Shown here one piece after another: positions 16,134 through 25,059 of a stretch of DNA of 64,000 nt. The notes beneath the pieces were generated by a model. That model was not told the DNA's origin and ran no database searches. It saw nothing but the letters and a program-made list of their open reading frames with translations. Every line of letters starts with the position of its first letter. Position 1 is the stretch's first letter. This stretch comes from an uncultured Sphingobacteriales bacterium (GTDB lineage Bacteria > Bacteroidota > Bacteroidia > Chitinophagales > Chitinophagaceae). Made by a program: the position numbers and the translations under genes. The DNA lies in assembly GCA_937871285.1 (NCBI GenBank), contig CALMQS010000038.1, positions 124,001 through 188,000 on the forward strand, read 5' to 3'.

Positions 16134-17164
16134 GATTGATAAATCTCTGTAAAAGTGGTGTTAAGATCTTTAGTGATAGCCCAACCGGGGTAATGCGACC
16201 TCATCTTACGCAAATCACTATAATAACAAATATGATCCCCGCTACGATTATTTTTATCGTACCTGTACTTCATTGGTTTACCGGAAATACCCGAGATCAA
16301 TTCAAAAGCTTCAAGCAATGAACAGGTATTTTCTTTTCCACCACCAATGTTATATACTTCGGCAATTCTGGGTGCTTCAATAAACGCGTTAATAAAATTG
16401 GCAACATCATAAGAATGGATATTATCTCTAACCTGTTTCCCTTTATAGCCAAAAATCGTATATTCTTTCTCTTCCAGATTACAGCGTATCAGGTAACTCA
16501 AAAAGCCATGTAGTTCCACTCCCGTATGATTTGGTCCAGTTAAACATCCTCCCCTTAAACAGGCTGTTGGCATATTAAAATACCGTCCATACTCTTGTAC
16601 GCACACATCAGCTGCTACCTTTGATGCACCGAACAGTGAATGTTTAGAATGATCTATCCGAAAAGTTTCGGGTATGCCATTCCGATAAGTATTGTCAGCA
16701 TAGTCCCATCTTGAATCTAATTCAACCATTGGTATTTCATTTGGAGCATCACCATAAACTTTATTAGTAGACATATGTACAAATGGAACAGATGTAGAAT
16801 GCTGGCGGGTTGCCTCTAACAAATTGAAAGTACCCACTGCATTAGTATCAAAATCATCAAACGGAATGTTGGCTGCCTTGTCGTGACTGGGTTGAGCGGC
16901 CGTATGTATGATTGCATCGGGAGCGATATCTTTAACCAGTTTTAAAATTCCTTCACGATTACGGATATCCATTTCATGGTGACGAAAATTTTTGAGTGTG
17001 GTTTGCAGCCGCTTCTGGTTCCACCTCGTATCTCCTTGTTCACCAAAAAAAACGGCCCGTTGGTTGTTATCCAATCCGTAAATCTCCCAACCTTTATTTG
17101 CAAAATACATACACACTTCTGAACCAATTAACCCAGAAGAACCTGTAATAAGAATTTTTTTCAT
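16106..17164 (-). CDS. NAD-dependent sugar epimerase, CDP-paratose 2-epimerase-like
   Basis: A 352-residue extended short-chain dehydrogenase acting on a nucleotide sugar. The start is the ATG at 17164, which gives [18 protein letters not shown] with the glycine-rich NAD loop at residues 7-13; the open frame extends further upstream without homology. The active-site segment reads [13 protein letters not shown], so Phe stands where most such enzymes have the catalytic Tyr of YxxxK; I believe this is shared by related CDP-paratose 2-epimerase-like proteins. [20 protein letters not shown] and [14 protein letters not shown] in the C-terminal half also resemble that group. It lies 29 nt after the carbamoyltransferase gene. 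The actual substrate is not known. Confidence 0.85.
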   Translation of the reverse strand: MKKILITGSSGLIGSEVCMYFANKGWEIYGLDNNQRAVFFGEQGDTRWNQKRLQTTLKNFRHHEMDIRNREGILKLVKDIAPDAIIHTAAQPSHDKAANIPFDDFDTNAVGTFNLLEATRQHSTSVPFVHMSTNKVYGDAPNEIPMVELDSRWDYADNTYRNGIPETFRIDHSKHSLFGASKVAADVCVQEYGRYFNMPTACLRGGCLTGPNHTGVELHGFLSYLIRCNLEEKEYTIFGYKGKQVRDNIHSYDVANFINAFIEAPRIAEVYNIGGGKENTCSLLEAFELISGISGKPMKYRYDKNNRSGDHICYYSDLRKMRSHYPGWAITKDLNTTFTEIYQSWISRNSKK

Positions 17165-17193
17165 ATTGTAGTTATAAAATATAAAGTATATCG

Positions 17194-18921
17194 TTATTTT
17201 CGTTCTATCACGCAATTTTCCAGTACCAGCATATCCATCTGTGTTCTTAAAAAGCAATCCAATGCTTCCGCAGGCGTATTAACTATGGGTTCATTTTCAT
17301 TGAAAGAAGTGTTCAGCAAAATGGGAACGCCGGTTTTTTTTCTGAACGCGTCTATCAGCCCGTAATAGCGGGGAGAAATATTTTTGTCTACCGTCTGCAA
17401 CCGGCCTGTACCATCTACATGTGTTACCGCGGGTATTTCCGCCTGCTTTTCTTTTTTTATAGGAAATACCTTTTCCATAAAAGGCACTTCATCTTTTTTT
17501 GTAAAATAGTCGCCTGTATATTCTTTCAGGATAGAAGGCGCGAACGGACGAAAACTTTCCCGTCTTTTGATTTTTAAGTTCAACAGATCTTTCGCTTTGG
17601 AGTTTCTGGGATCAGCAATAATAGACCGTGCGCCCAAAGCTCTTGGACCAAACTCGGCTCTTCCGTTAAACCAACCTACCACGCCGGGTTCTATCAGCTT
17701 TTCCGTAACAATATCAAATAACGCTTCATCGGCCAATCGCTTATATACAATGCCTCTTGACTGAAGAAAGCTTTCAATTTCTTCATTCGAAAATTTACTA
17801 CCCGTATAAGCAGACCATACGGGCTTTGCTCTTGGTTGTTCAAGAACATGATTATAGAGATATAAAGCCGAGCCCATGGAAATACCCGCATCGTGCCCGG
17901 CAGAAGGGATATATACGTTTTCAAAACCAGTGGCTTCCGCAACCTTACCATTGGCAACCGAATTTTGCGCCACCCCTCCGGCGATGCATACATTCTTCAT
18001 ACCTGTTCTTTCTTTCAATTTTTTCAGGATATGAAAGATCAGTTCTTCCGTAACCCGTTGTACGGAAGTGGCGATATCTTTATGATATTGTGTGAGTTCT
18101 TCTTCTTTCTTCCGGGGCGCGCCAAATTCTTCAATAAATTTATCAGAAAACAGATTGCCCACATAAGGCATGTTATTTTCGTACTTAAACCCTGCCTTTG
18201 TAGGCGGTACAAAATATTCCTGGTTCCAGGTATATAAGCCATTGGGTAAAAAGCGGAGCACTTTTTTTACTTTGTCTGTATACTTAGCTTCTCCGTAAGG
18301 AGCCAGCCCCATTACTTTATATTCATCGCCGTAATGGGGGAAACCTAAAAATTGCGTGAAAGCTGTATAAAACAACCCGCAGGAAACGGGAAAATCCACA
18401 CTATCCAAAACTTCAATTTTATTTCCCCGGCCGATACCGATCATTGTGGTGGTAAAGTCGCCAGAACCATCTATGGAAAGAAGGGCGGCTTCTTCAAACG
18501 GCGAGGCAAAAAAAGCCGAAGCCAGGTGGCTGCGGTGATGCTCTATATTTTTGATCTTATGTTTAAGGCTGCTGTAGTTGGCCGATGGATCAATTTTTGT
18601 GAATTCATCTTCTAAGCCGGACACCTGCTGTGCATTTTTGTACCGGCTAAAAGCTCCGGCGATCAGCGAAGGATTGGAAAGGAGATAGCCTACTTTATTC
18701 ATTAGTTTAGCTTTGGCATTCCTGCCAATAGTGATATAATCTAATTCATTTAATGAAATACCTGCTTCGCGCAAACAAAATTGAATGGCCTGTACCGGAA
18801 AGCCAGCCCAGTGCTTTACCCTTGTAAAGCGTTCCTCTTCCGTAGCCGCTATCATTTCACCATCTTTAAAAATAGCTGCTGATGAATCGGCATGATAGGC
18901 ATTAATTCCTAAAATATACAT
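17194..18921 (-). CDS. NodU/CmcH-family carbamoyltransferase
   Basis: The 575-residue protein should transfer carbamoyl from carbamoyl phosphate through carbamoyl-adenylate to a hydroxyl, here probably of a sugar in the polysaccharide. The N-terminal Kae1-like domain starts with [16 protein letters not shown] and contains [16 protein letters not shown], the [11 protein letters not shown] histidines near 128-138, and [24 protein letters not shown] near 315 is the second nucleotide-binding motif. The C-terminal domain carries [15 protein letters not shown] near 420-434. Size and order are normal. It sits just upstream of the epimerase and GT4 genes, and downstream of a large repeat block, so it may be transcribed separately. 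Confidence 0.92.
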   Translation of the reverse strand: MYILGINAYHADSSAAIFKDGEMIAATEEERFTRVKHWAGFPVQAIQFCLREAGISLNELDYITIGRNAKAKLMNKVGYLLSNPSLIAGAFSRYKNAQQVSGLEDEFTKIDPSANYSSLKHKIKNIEHHRSHLASAFFASPFEEAALLSIDGSGDFTTTMIGIGRGNKIEVLDSVDFPVSCGLFYTAFTQFLGFPHYGDEYKVMGLAPYGEAKYTDKVKKVLRFLPNGLYTWNQEYFVPPTKAGFKYENNMPYVGNLFSDKFIEEFGAPRKKEEELTQYHKDIATSVQRVTEELIFHILKKLKERTGMKNVCIAGGVAQNSVANGKVAEATGFENVYIPSAGHDAGISMGSALYLYNHVLEQPRAKPVWSAYTGSKFSNEEIESFLQSRGIVYKRLADEALFDIVTEKLIEPGVVGWFNGRAEFGPRALGARSIIADPRNSKAKDLLNLKIKRRESFRPFAPSILKEYTGDYFTKKDEVPFMEKVFPIKKEKQAEIPAVTHVDGTGRLQTVDKNISPRYYGLIDAFRKKTGVPILLNTSFNENEPIVNTPAEALDCFLRTQMDMLVLENCVIERK

Positions 18922-19025
18922 CTGTACTAAAGCTTTTATTATTTATTGTATTTGCTGACATCTATGCTTATTCCCTCAATATTTAGGTAATGTGGCAAAG
19001 ATAATGGCAATCTCCTCATCCCTAT

Positions 19026-19212
19026 CGCCATTGCGAGGAGCATTCGAATTTATAATGTTAACTGAATTACTGTGCGACGAAGCAATCTCCTAATACCGAA
19101 GACAAATCAATATCCTTTAAACCGGCTTACTACTCCGCTTCGCTGCAATGGGCTTGCTTCGGCGTGGACGGAACTCCAAAGTTCCAACATCTGCTTACGC
19201 CTCGCAAGGACG
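19026..19212. repeat. Nested palindromic repeat unit U1
   Basis: About 190 bp. The ends are a degenerate inverted repeat (CGCCATTGCGAGG and CCTCGCAAGGACG). Inside lie GAAGCAATCTCC and the word CTCCGCTTCGCT, followed by GGGCTTGCTTCGGCG, so the whole folds as nested stems. It directly follows the 3' end side of the first GIY-YIG gene copy, 25 nt from its stop codon. Confidence 0.75.
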
Positions 19213-19237
19213 TTGTTATAATGGGCATTTTGATATA

Positions 19238-19543
19238 TCACCACTCCTTTATATCTTCCCACAAATCCTTCCAACCGGGATTCATGCTTTCAATTATTTT
19301 AATTTTATTTTCCCGACTTCCTCCTTTAATTCTTTTCTCCTCTTCAATTGCTTCCATTATGGTTGGAAAGAAAAAATAATAAACAAGTTTGTCAGCATTA
19401 TACCTGGCTGAAAAGCTTTTCGGGTGCTTTTTTTCTTTGTGTTCCTTTATTCTTGCTGCCAGGTTACTTGTTACGCCTGCATACAGCACAGTGTGGTGCT
19501 GTTAAGTTATGATATAAATGAAGCCGCCTTTTACAAACGTCAT
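19238..19543 (-). pseudogene. GIY-YIG nuclease gene, copy 1, interrupted by a stop
   Basis: Same length (306 nt) as the intact copy at 19936-20241 and alignable to it over its whole length. The intact copy reads YIITNQHHTVLYTGVT; here the corresponding codons are ACT TAA CAG, a stop in place of Asn at codon 14. Downstream the frame is open and conserved (LYAGVTSNLAARIKEHKEKKHP, the EEEKRIKGGSREN segment, and GWKDLW). An 83-residue product could start at GTG 19489, but it would lack the GIY strand. The start codon ATG would lie inside the repeat word CGTCATTACGAG. Confidence 0.85.
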
Positions 19544-19717
19544 TACGAGACCCTAAAGGGATTTGAATGCTGCGTAATACTTTTAAGGGTCGAAGTAATC
19601 CCCTGATTCGGAGGAGGATTATATATTGATGGTTTATCGTTGCTTCGAATTTAGAATTTTTGACTTCGGATTTTACCCTATTACTCCGCTTCGCTACATG
19701 GGGCTTGCGCCCTCCCG
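19538..19717. repeat. Nested palindromic repeat unit U2 (start-codon side of copy 1)
   Basis: Begins with ACGTCATTACGAGACCC, which contains the start codon of the nuclease gene on the other strand, continues with GGGTCGAAGTAATCCCCTGATTCGG and CTCCGCTTCGCTACATGGGGCTTGCG, and runs into unit U3. The first 60 nt are identical to those of U4 apart from one base. Confidence 0.7.
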
Positions 19718-19923
19718 TCATTGCGAGGAAGCAACCGGATGAATAATATTACTCCAAATATTATCTGACGAAGCAATCTCCTGATGGTAGAGACGGGTTA
19801 TATTTTTTTCAACTGGCTTACTGCTCCGCTTCGCTACAGGGAGATTGCCTGCCTGCCGGCAGGCAGGCTTCAGCGTGTATAATTCTTCAAACTTCGAACA
19901 TCCTTTTACGCTTCGCAAAGACG
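19718..19923. repeat. Nested palindromic repeat unit U3
   Basis: Ends are GTCATTGCGAGG and CGCTTCGCAAAGACG; the inner arms are GAAGCAATCTCC and GGGAGATTGC. It carries a 20-bp palindromic insertion (19849-19868) relative to U5, between GATTGC and TTCAGCGTG. It lies 12 nt from the stop codon of the intact nuclease gene. Confidence 0.75.
19847..19868. repeat. 22-bp perfect palindrome nested in unit U3
   Basis: An 11-bp arm GCCTGCCTGCC followed immediately by its complement. Comparison with U5, which reads GGGAGATTGCTTCGGCG without it, shows it as an insertion. A related GCCTGTC/CTGCCGGCAG-type palindrome occupies the same site in unit U7. Confidence 0.85.
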
Positions 19924-19935
19924 GGCCGTTTATTG

Positions 19936-20241
19936 TCACCACTCTTTTATCTCCTCCCATAAATCTTTCCAACCCAAATTTATACTTTCGATTAATCTTA
20001 TTTTGTTTTCTCTGCTACCTCCCTTAATTCGCTTTTCTTCTTCAATTGCCGCCTCAATAGCTTCAAAGAATGCATAGTAAACCAATTTGTTGATGTTGTA
20101 TCTCGCTGAGAAACTTTTGGGGTATGCTTTCTCCCGGTGTTCCTGAATCCTTGCTACCAGGTTACTTGTTACACCTGTATACAGCACAGTGTGGTGCTGG
20201 TTAGTTATGATATAAATGAAGCCGCCTTTTACAAACGTCAT
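19936..20241 (-). CDS. Small GIY-YIG nuclease, copy 2 (intact)
   Basis: A 101-residue single-domain protein of the GIY-YIG superfamily, which cuts DNA with one catalytic Arg and one metal-binding Glu. The first strand reads GGFIYIIT (6-13) and the second LYTGVT, then LVARIQEHR with the catalytic Arg. EEEKRIKGG contains the Glu, and GWKDLW closes the fold. It resembles the small stand-alone GIY-YIG proteins often annotated in Bacteroidota as UvrC-like, but it lacks all other UvrC domains. The gene is enclosed by nested palindromic repeats on both sides, and its ATG lies within one of them. This suggests a selfish element or a nuclease acting on those repeats; function unproven. Confidence 0.85.
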   Translation of the reverse strand: MTFVKGGFIYIITNQHHTVLYTGVTSNLVARIQEHREKAYPKSFSARYNINKLVYYAFFEAIEAAIEEEKRIKGGSRENKIRLIESINLGWKDLWEEIKEW

Positions 20242-20375
20242 TACGAGACCCTAAAGGGATTTGAATGCTGCGTAATACTTTTAAAGGTCGAAGTAATCTT
20301 CCAATGGCGGAGACAGATTATATTTTTTAAATCGGCTTACTACTCCGCTTCGCTACAAGGGGCTTGCGCTCTCAC
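20236..20375. repeat. Nested palindromic repeat unit U4 (start-codon side of copy 2)
   Basis: Same order as U2: ACGTCATTACGAGACCC, GGTCGAAGTAATC, CTCCGCTTCGCTACAAGGGGCTTGCG. It runs directly into unit U5. Confidence 0.7.
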
Positions 20376-20563
20376 GTCATTGCGAGGAAGCAACCGGATG
20401 AATAATGTTGCCCCAAATACTATCTGACGAAGCAATCTCCTGATGGCGGAGGCAGATTATATTTCTTTGAATGGGCCTACTGCTCCGCTTCGCTACAGGG
20501 AGATTGCTTCGGCGTGTATAATTCTTTTAATATCCAGCAACCGTTTCCGCTTCGCAAAGACGG
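20376..20563. repeat. Nested palindromic repeat unit U5
   Basis: The clearest full unit: outer ends ACGTCATTGCGAGG and CGCTTCGCAAAGACG, inner arms GAAGCAATCTCC and GGAGATTGCTTC, with CTCCGCTTCGCT between the inner arms. The unit ends 16 nt before the stop codon of the following glycosyltransferase. Confidence 0.8.
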
Positions 20564-20578
20564 GTCACTTATGGGCCG

Positions 20579-21718
20579 TTAACTGAATAACTCCTTATAC
20601 TTTTCCTTCAGGTTCGAACTTTCCATAAAGTTCCTGGCATACTGCCATGCCCCCGCGCTCCACTGCTGAAAGGCTTCATCATCCATGCCGGCCACTTCCT
20701 GTAGCACGCGCACAAACTCCTTTTCATTGCTTAAGGGCAGATCCCAGCCGGCATGCTGTTCCTGCAAGCTGCGCCAGGGTGTTTGATCACTGATGAGCAC
20801 CGGCCTACCCGCACTCAGTGCCTCAAAAATGGCATGACCGAAATTTTCACCGAGGGTGGGTAATACAAAAAGATGGTGCGCATTGATCAGTTCTTCAATC
20901 TCCTGATGCGGAACATCCTGCCGTAGTTCAACCGCGATAGGTTGAGGCAAACTTTCTATTATTTCCCTGCATTTTAACCAATATCCTTCATCTTCAATAG
21001 TAGCTACAATAGTTAACATTACGCTACCCGCAACGAGGTGCAGGCAACGCAATAAAAAAGCCAGGTTTTTTATAGGATGTACCCTGCCTGTAAAGATTAT
21101 TTTCAGTGATCCGCTTTCTTTATATATAGGCTGCAAATCTTTTTGCATTGGGGGGAAATTGCTGATCTGTTTTGTAGGAACCGCCTCTCCAAACAAATTT
21201 TTAATATCGGCTTCTTCCGTGGAATCGGTAGCGTGGAAAACAATCCTGCCGGGTATATTAAGCAGCTTTAATAATTGAAAAAAAAATTTCTTCTTTCCAG
21301 GTTTGTATTGTACCGCTGTTGATTTCAACATGCCCCTTGGCGCCAGTATCACTTTAGCTGTAATAAGGCCAAAACGTTTCATCAGCAGCGGATAAATAGT
21401 AAAATACTTCGAATACATATTGTTCAGGTAAATATAATCCGGCTTAATATCCCGTACATGCACCAGAATGCTTTCCCAGTTCAGCGCGCCGGGAGATGCA
21501 TAAAAGAGCTGAACACCATCTTTTTCTATCCAGCGGTTGGTTTCAATTTGCAGATACGCCTGCTTATCACCAAGGTCCCTGTCGCCGGTGAAAATATATA
21601 TGGCATAATCCTCCTTCATGTACGCGGCGAAGTTCACGCAGGAACGGATGGGGCCGCCGGCCTTGAAACCGGGTTCGTACCAGTCGGTGAAGACCATTAT
21701 TTTGGGTTGAACGGACAT
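20579..21718 (-). CDS. Glycosyltransferase family 4
   Basis: A 379-residue GT-B enzyme of the exopolysaccharide locus, acting at the inner face of the cytoplasmic membrane. The N-terminus VFTDWYEPGFKAGGPIRSCVNF (in part: DWYEPGFKAGGPIRS, 12-26) is a GT4 acceptor loop with its glycines. IIFTGRVHPIKNLAFLLRCL near 209-228 starts the donor domain, and LPTLGENFGHAIFEALSAGRP near 290-310 has the ENFG...EAL donor-binding glutamates. The gene sits between a repeat block and an acyltransferase gene. The first 60 nt have a decayed copy on the far side of that acyltransferase gene (23070-23132). Confidence 0.88.
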   Translation of the reverse strand: MSVQPKIMVFTDWYEPGFKAGGPIRSCVNFAAYMKEDYAIYIFTGDRDLGDKQAYLQIETNRWIEKDGVQLFYASPGALNWESILVHVRDIKPDYIYLNNMYSKYFTIYPLLMKRFGLITAKVILAPRGMLKSTAVQYKPGKKKFFFQLLKLLNIPGRIVFHATDSTEEADIKNLFGEAVPTKQISNFPPMQKDLQPIYKESGSLKIIFTGRVHPIKNLAFLLRCLHLVAGSVMLTIVATIEDEGYWLKCREIIESLPQPIAVELRQDVPHQEIEELINAHHLFVLPTLGENFGHAIFEALSAGRPVLISDQTPWRSLQEQHAGWDLPLSNEKEFVRVLQEVAGMDDEAFQQWSAGAWQYARNFMESSNLKEKYKELFS

Positions 21719-21799
21719 AGCATATTCTTAATAAACAGCGCAGCACTCCCGGCACGCACCTGAAGCGGTGCTTGCTTTGTAATAAACCTAATTTGATCC

Positions 21800-22936
21800 T
21801 TACAATTCCCTGTTCATAATATTAGCAGGTGAAGCAGGCTGCACGGCCAATGCTCCGGCTGCTTTACCGGGTTTATATTCAAAGTACTTCTTCAGATTCA
21901 AAAATCTTTTTTCAAATAAATAATAACTGCCCGAAGCAATAATATAGGTGAAAGCAAAACATAGTATGGCCTCTATCCATATATTGCCTGTTTTGAAAAA
22001 CTGCCTGGCCAGCCAAAAGCAAATGGGATGATATACATACAGTCCGTAACTGATCTTGCCGGTATAAATGAGCGGAGGGATACGCAGCATTTTTTTAATG
22101 AAAAAACCCTGTCCGGCCGTTATCACAAACCCGATAAATGAAAAGTAAGCGAATCCAAGTATAAGGAACCTTGTTAGCCTGAAGAAAAGATTTGATGAAG
22201 TGCCGGTAAGGCTCTGCCAGAACAACAGTACAAGAATGGCGCTTATTATAAACAGGAAAAGGAACCTTTTCCTGTTTTGTTTCACCTGCTTAAGCTTTCC
22301 CTTTGCTTCCAGCACGGCCAGTAATGCTCCCATAGCCAGCTCATCCATCCTGGAAAAGGTAAAAAAACGGTATTCATAATTGCCGGCAATCAGCAGCCCA
22401 CGGGTGAGCAGGGCTGTTATAATAATGGCGGATATGACATACGTGATCTTTTTGTTGTTTAAATAATATACCAGCAACGGCCAAAAAAGATAAAAATGTT
22501 CTTCTATGGCCAGCGACCAAAAATGGCCGGGGCCTTCAGCAGCCCAGTTGAAGGTAAATGCAAAGTCCTGCATGTAAATCCAGTACACGGCCTGCATAGA
22601 AAAGGGCTCCTGGGGTACATGTTTAACCAGTGGAAAAACAAAATAGTAAACCGCCAGGAACAGGTAATATAAAGGGAAGATACGGAGTGACCTGCGTAAA
22701 TAAAAATGGTAAAAAAAACGTTCATTTTGCCGGGAAGCCATCAGTATACGGGTAATGAGAAATCCTGATAAAACAAAAAATAAAGAAACTCCTGTTTCCC
22801 CGAAATAACTCAGCTTTCTCACTGTCAGCAAAAAAGCATCGTCGGTTTTCAATTGGAAAAAGAAATGGAAAAACATCACCATTAAAGCAGCAATGCCTCT
22901 TACACCGTCTAATTCCCTGATATATGAAATTTTCAT
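21800..22936 (-). CDS. OafA-like acyltransferase 3 family membrane protein
   Basis: A 378-residue inner-membrane protein with about ten hydrophobic helices that should O-acylate (often acetylate) a sugar of the polysaccharide. The start ELDGVRGIAALMVMFFHFFF holds the essential His of the family near residue 23. LFFVLSGFLITRIL (53-66), an RRSLRIFPLYYLF loop near 86-98, and LAIEEHFYLFWPLL near 140-153 are further signatures. No SGNH domain is fused. It is flanked by a glycosyltransferase gene on one side and a relic of such a gene on the other. Confidence 0.92.
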   Translation of the reverse strand: MKISYIRELDGVRGIAALMVMFFHFFFQLKTDDAFLLTVRKLSYFGETGVSLFFVLSGFLITRILMASRQNERFFYHFYLRRSLRIFPLYYLFLAVYYFVFPLVKHVPQEPFSMQAVYWIYMQDFAFTFNWAAEGPGHFWSLAIEEHFYLFWPLLVYYLNNKKITYVISAIIITALLTRGLLIAGNYEYRFFTFSRMDELAMGALLAVLEAKGKLKQVKQNRKRFLFLFIISAILVLLFWQSLTGTSSNLFFRLTRFLILGFAYFSFIGFVITAGQGFFIKKMLRIPPLIYTGKISYGLYVYHPICFWLARQFFKTGNIWIEAILCFAFTYIIASGSYYLFEKRFLNLKKYFEYKPGKAAGALAVQPASPANIMNREL

Positions 22937-22982
22937 AAATGGTTGTATTAACAGAAAACGATGCTCCGGTTAATATAGTATA

Positions 22983-22998
22983 CCGGTTTGTTAACCGG
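22983..22998. other. Short hairpin between acyltransferase and relic
   Basis: Arms CCGGTT (22983-22988) and AACCGG (22993-22998) with a TGTT loop, in the spacer upstream of the acyltransferase gene. No T-run; role unknown. Confidence 0.3.
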
Positions 22999-23069
22999 AT
23001 AAATTTATAATTAGTTTATTATAAAAACAGGCTTGTAGGTTTTAATTTACCGCAAAATATCACACGGGG

Positions 23070-23132
23070 TTAACTGATAAAAGAACCTTTTAAGCCGGGT
23101 TCGTACCAGCAGGTGAAGAGCATTATTTTTTT
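23070..23132 (-). pseudogene. Relic of a glycosyltransferase 5' end
   Basis: Read on the minus strand this gives KKIMLFTCWYEPGLKGSFIS and a stop. It matches residues 5-25 of the GT4 at 20579-21718 (KIMVFTDWYEPGFKAGG) in protein and closely in DNA, including ATAATG and CTGGTACGAACCCGG. It lies only 4 nt after the asparagine-synthase gene. It looks like the remnant of a duplicated or displaced glycosyltransferase gene, left when the locus was rearranged around the acyltransferase gene. Confidence 0.7.
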
Positions 23133-23135
23133 AAA

Positions 23136-25004
23136 CTATTCGTCAATGCCATTTTTTTCGAGCCAGTATTCCAATACCACAAAAAGCCAGATATCCATCC
23201 ACCGGATAGATGGGTCATTGCTTAAGAACCGTTTCCAGTATTGCTGTAATGCGCTGCTGTTGATAAAGCTTCTTTCGCACAAACGGGTAATATATCCGGT
23301 ACAAAACGACCGTAATTCATTTTTCATCCAGATATTCCAGGGAAACACAAAGCCCTGTTTTTTCCTGAATACAATTTCATCGGGCAAAAGCGGCTTTACC
23401 GATTCTACCAGCAGGCTTTTGGGATATACCGGCTGCTTGAACCTGTCTGGTATGCCCAGCACGTATTCTACAAGGTCGGTGTCGAAAAAAGGCTCTCTTA
23501 CTTCCAGTGCTACCGACATGCTCATCTGGTCGGTATCTTTTAACAGGGTATGCTGTGTGTATCCCATATACTCTGCCACTGATACCTGGCTTAACACCGG
23601 TAGTTGATGGAGCTGCTCTTTATATTTAAATAAGTAACCTTGCAGCGCTGTACCATCATTGACCGGAAGGGTTGTTAAATGTTTAGCCAATTGGGGCGAT
23701 AACATTTGTCTTAGCACCGGGTACATGTGCTCAATATCAGGTAAAGGCGTCCTTAATAACTGCTGTAAGCGATATTTCTTGTTCGAGAACTTTCCCGGAA
23801 AAAGGGATGCCGCTCCGAGCTTCCTGATCAAAGCGCTGTATTTCCACCATGCGCTTTTAGCATGCAGTTTTTGAAACTGGCTGAATATAGGGTAACCCGC
23901 AAACAATTCATCCCCTCCTACTCCGGATAGGGCTACTTTTATGCCCGCGTTTTTTATGGCTTTGGATACCACGTAACTGTTCACCCCATCGCCGCTTGGG
24001 GTATCCATCGCCGTTAAGGCCTGCTCCAGGTCATCGAGCATACTATGTGGTGATAACCGGATTTTAGTATGGTTAGTATTGAATTTACGGGCGATAAGCT
24101 CCGCATATTCCGATTCATCAAACTCCTTTTCGGAAAAAGAAATATTGAAGGTGGATGGTTTAACCTTTGCTACTTCCGACATTAGGCCTACCACGATACT
24201 GGAATCAATGCCGCCGGATAAGAAAGCGCCTACCGGCACATCGCTTACCAAACGGCGCTGAACCGACTGCCCGAGCAGTTGCTTTATGTTTTGTTGGATG
24301 GTTGCCGCGTTTGTATATGCTGTTTGCTTTGGCGCATCGCAAACATTCCAGTATTTTACTGTTTCCGCTTTGCCCTGCTTTATTTTTATATAGGATCCGG
24401 CTTCCAACTGTTGTATACCTTCAATCATAGTGAGCGGGTAGCTAACAGACTGGTACGAAAGATATTCGTATAAAGCTTTTTGATCTACCCTTTTTTGCAC
24501 ATACCCGCTGGCAAGAATTGCCCGGATCTCAGACGCGAAGATGATTTTTTTCTCATCTATAAAATAATACAGGGGTTTAACCCCCATCCGGTCGCGCACC
24601 AAACACAATTCTTTTTGTTGCTTATCCCATACCGCGAAGGCGAACATGCCTTTAAAATATTGAAGGCAATTCGTACCCCATTTGGCATAGGCCGCCAGCA
24701 GGGTTTCGGTATCGCTGCTGGTTTGAAAGGGATAGTCATTTATTTGTCCTCTCACCTCCCTGTAATTATACATTTCGCCATTGAACACCACAACGTATCT
24801 GCCTGAATAATCTGTAAAAGGCTGGTTGGCGGCAGCGGAAAGGTCTATGATAGATAAACGGCGGTGCCCAAGGGCTATTTCATTTTCTATGAAAAAGCCT
24901 TCGGCATCGGGACCCCGGTGCGAAACGGCATTTGTGATACGCCGGATAACCTCTTCCTGCGCCTGCTGCTGGTTAAAATGTAGAATACCGGTTATGCCGC
25001 ACAT
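23136..25004 (-). CDS. asnB: Asparagine synthase (glutamine-hydrolysing) family protein
   Basis: The 622-residue AsnB-type amidotransferase has the N-terminal nucleophile Cys2 in MCGITGIL, the glutaminase segments SHRGPDAEGF and FNGEMYNYREV, and the synthetase domain from about residue 210 with the pyrophosphate loop GAFLSGGIDSSIV near 252-264. SGVGGDELFAGYP near 360 and DTDQMSMSVALEVREPFFD near 497-515 complete the active site. Within polysaccharide loci such proteins often amidate a uronic acid rather than make free asparagine; which reaction applies here cannot be read from the sequence. It is the only AsnB in the window and is cotranscribed with the adjoining glycosyltransferase. Confidence 0.9.
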   Translation of the reverse strand: MCGITGILHFNQQQAQEEVIRRITNAVSHRGPDAEGFFIENEIALGHRRLSIIDLSAAANQPFTDYSGRYVVVFNGEMYNYREVRGQINDYPFQTSSDTETLLAAYAKWGTNCLQYFKGMFAFAVWDKQQKELCLVRDRMGVKPLYYFIDEKKIIFASEIRAILASGYVQKRVDQKALYEYLSYQSVSYPLTMIEGIQQLEAGSYIKIKQGKAETVKYWNVCDAPKQTAYTNAATIQQNIKQLLGQSVQRRLVSDVPVGAFLSGGIDSSIVVGLMSEVAKVKPSTFNISFSEKEFDESEYAELIARKFNTNHTKIRLSPHSMLDDLEQALTAMDTPSGDGVNSYVVSKAIKNAGIKVALSGVGGDELFAGYPIFSQFQKLHAKSAWWKYSALIRKLGAASLFPGKFSNKKYRLQQLLRTPLPDIEHMYPVLRQMLSPQLAKHLTTLPVNDGTALQGYLFKYKEQLHQLPVLSQVSVAEYMGYTQHTLLKDTDQMSMSVALEVREPFFDTDLVEYVLGIPDRFKQPVYPKSLLVESVKPLLPDEIVFRKKQGFVFPWNIWMKNELRSFCTGYITRLCERSFINSSALQQYWKRFLSNDPSIRWMDIWLFVVLEYWLEKNGIDE

Positions 25005-25059
25005 AATTATAAACGGAAGAAACTAAATTGAAAAAAATACCTCGTATTAAATGGATATC

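Noticed and set aside
17757..18237. Plus-strand frames opposite the carbamoyltransferase
   Set aside because: Antisense shadows of a conserved gene with no independent support.
19026..20563. CRISPR array
   Set aside because: The repeats are about 190 bp, palindromic, few and separated by genes; no regular short repeats with spacers and no cas genes.
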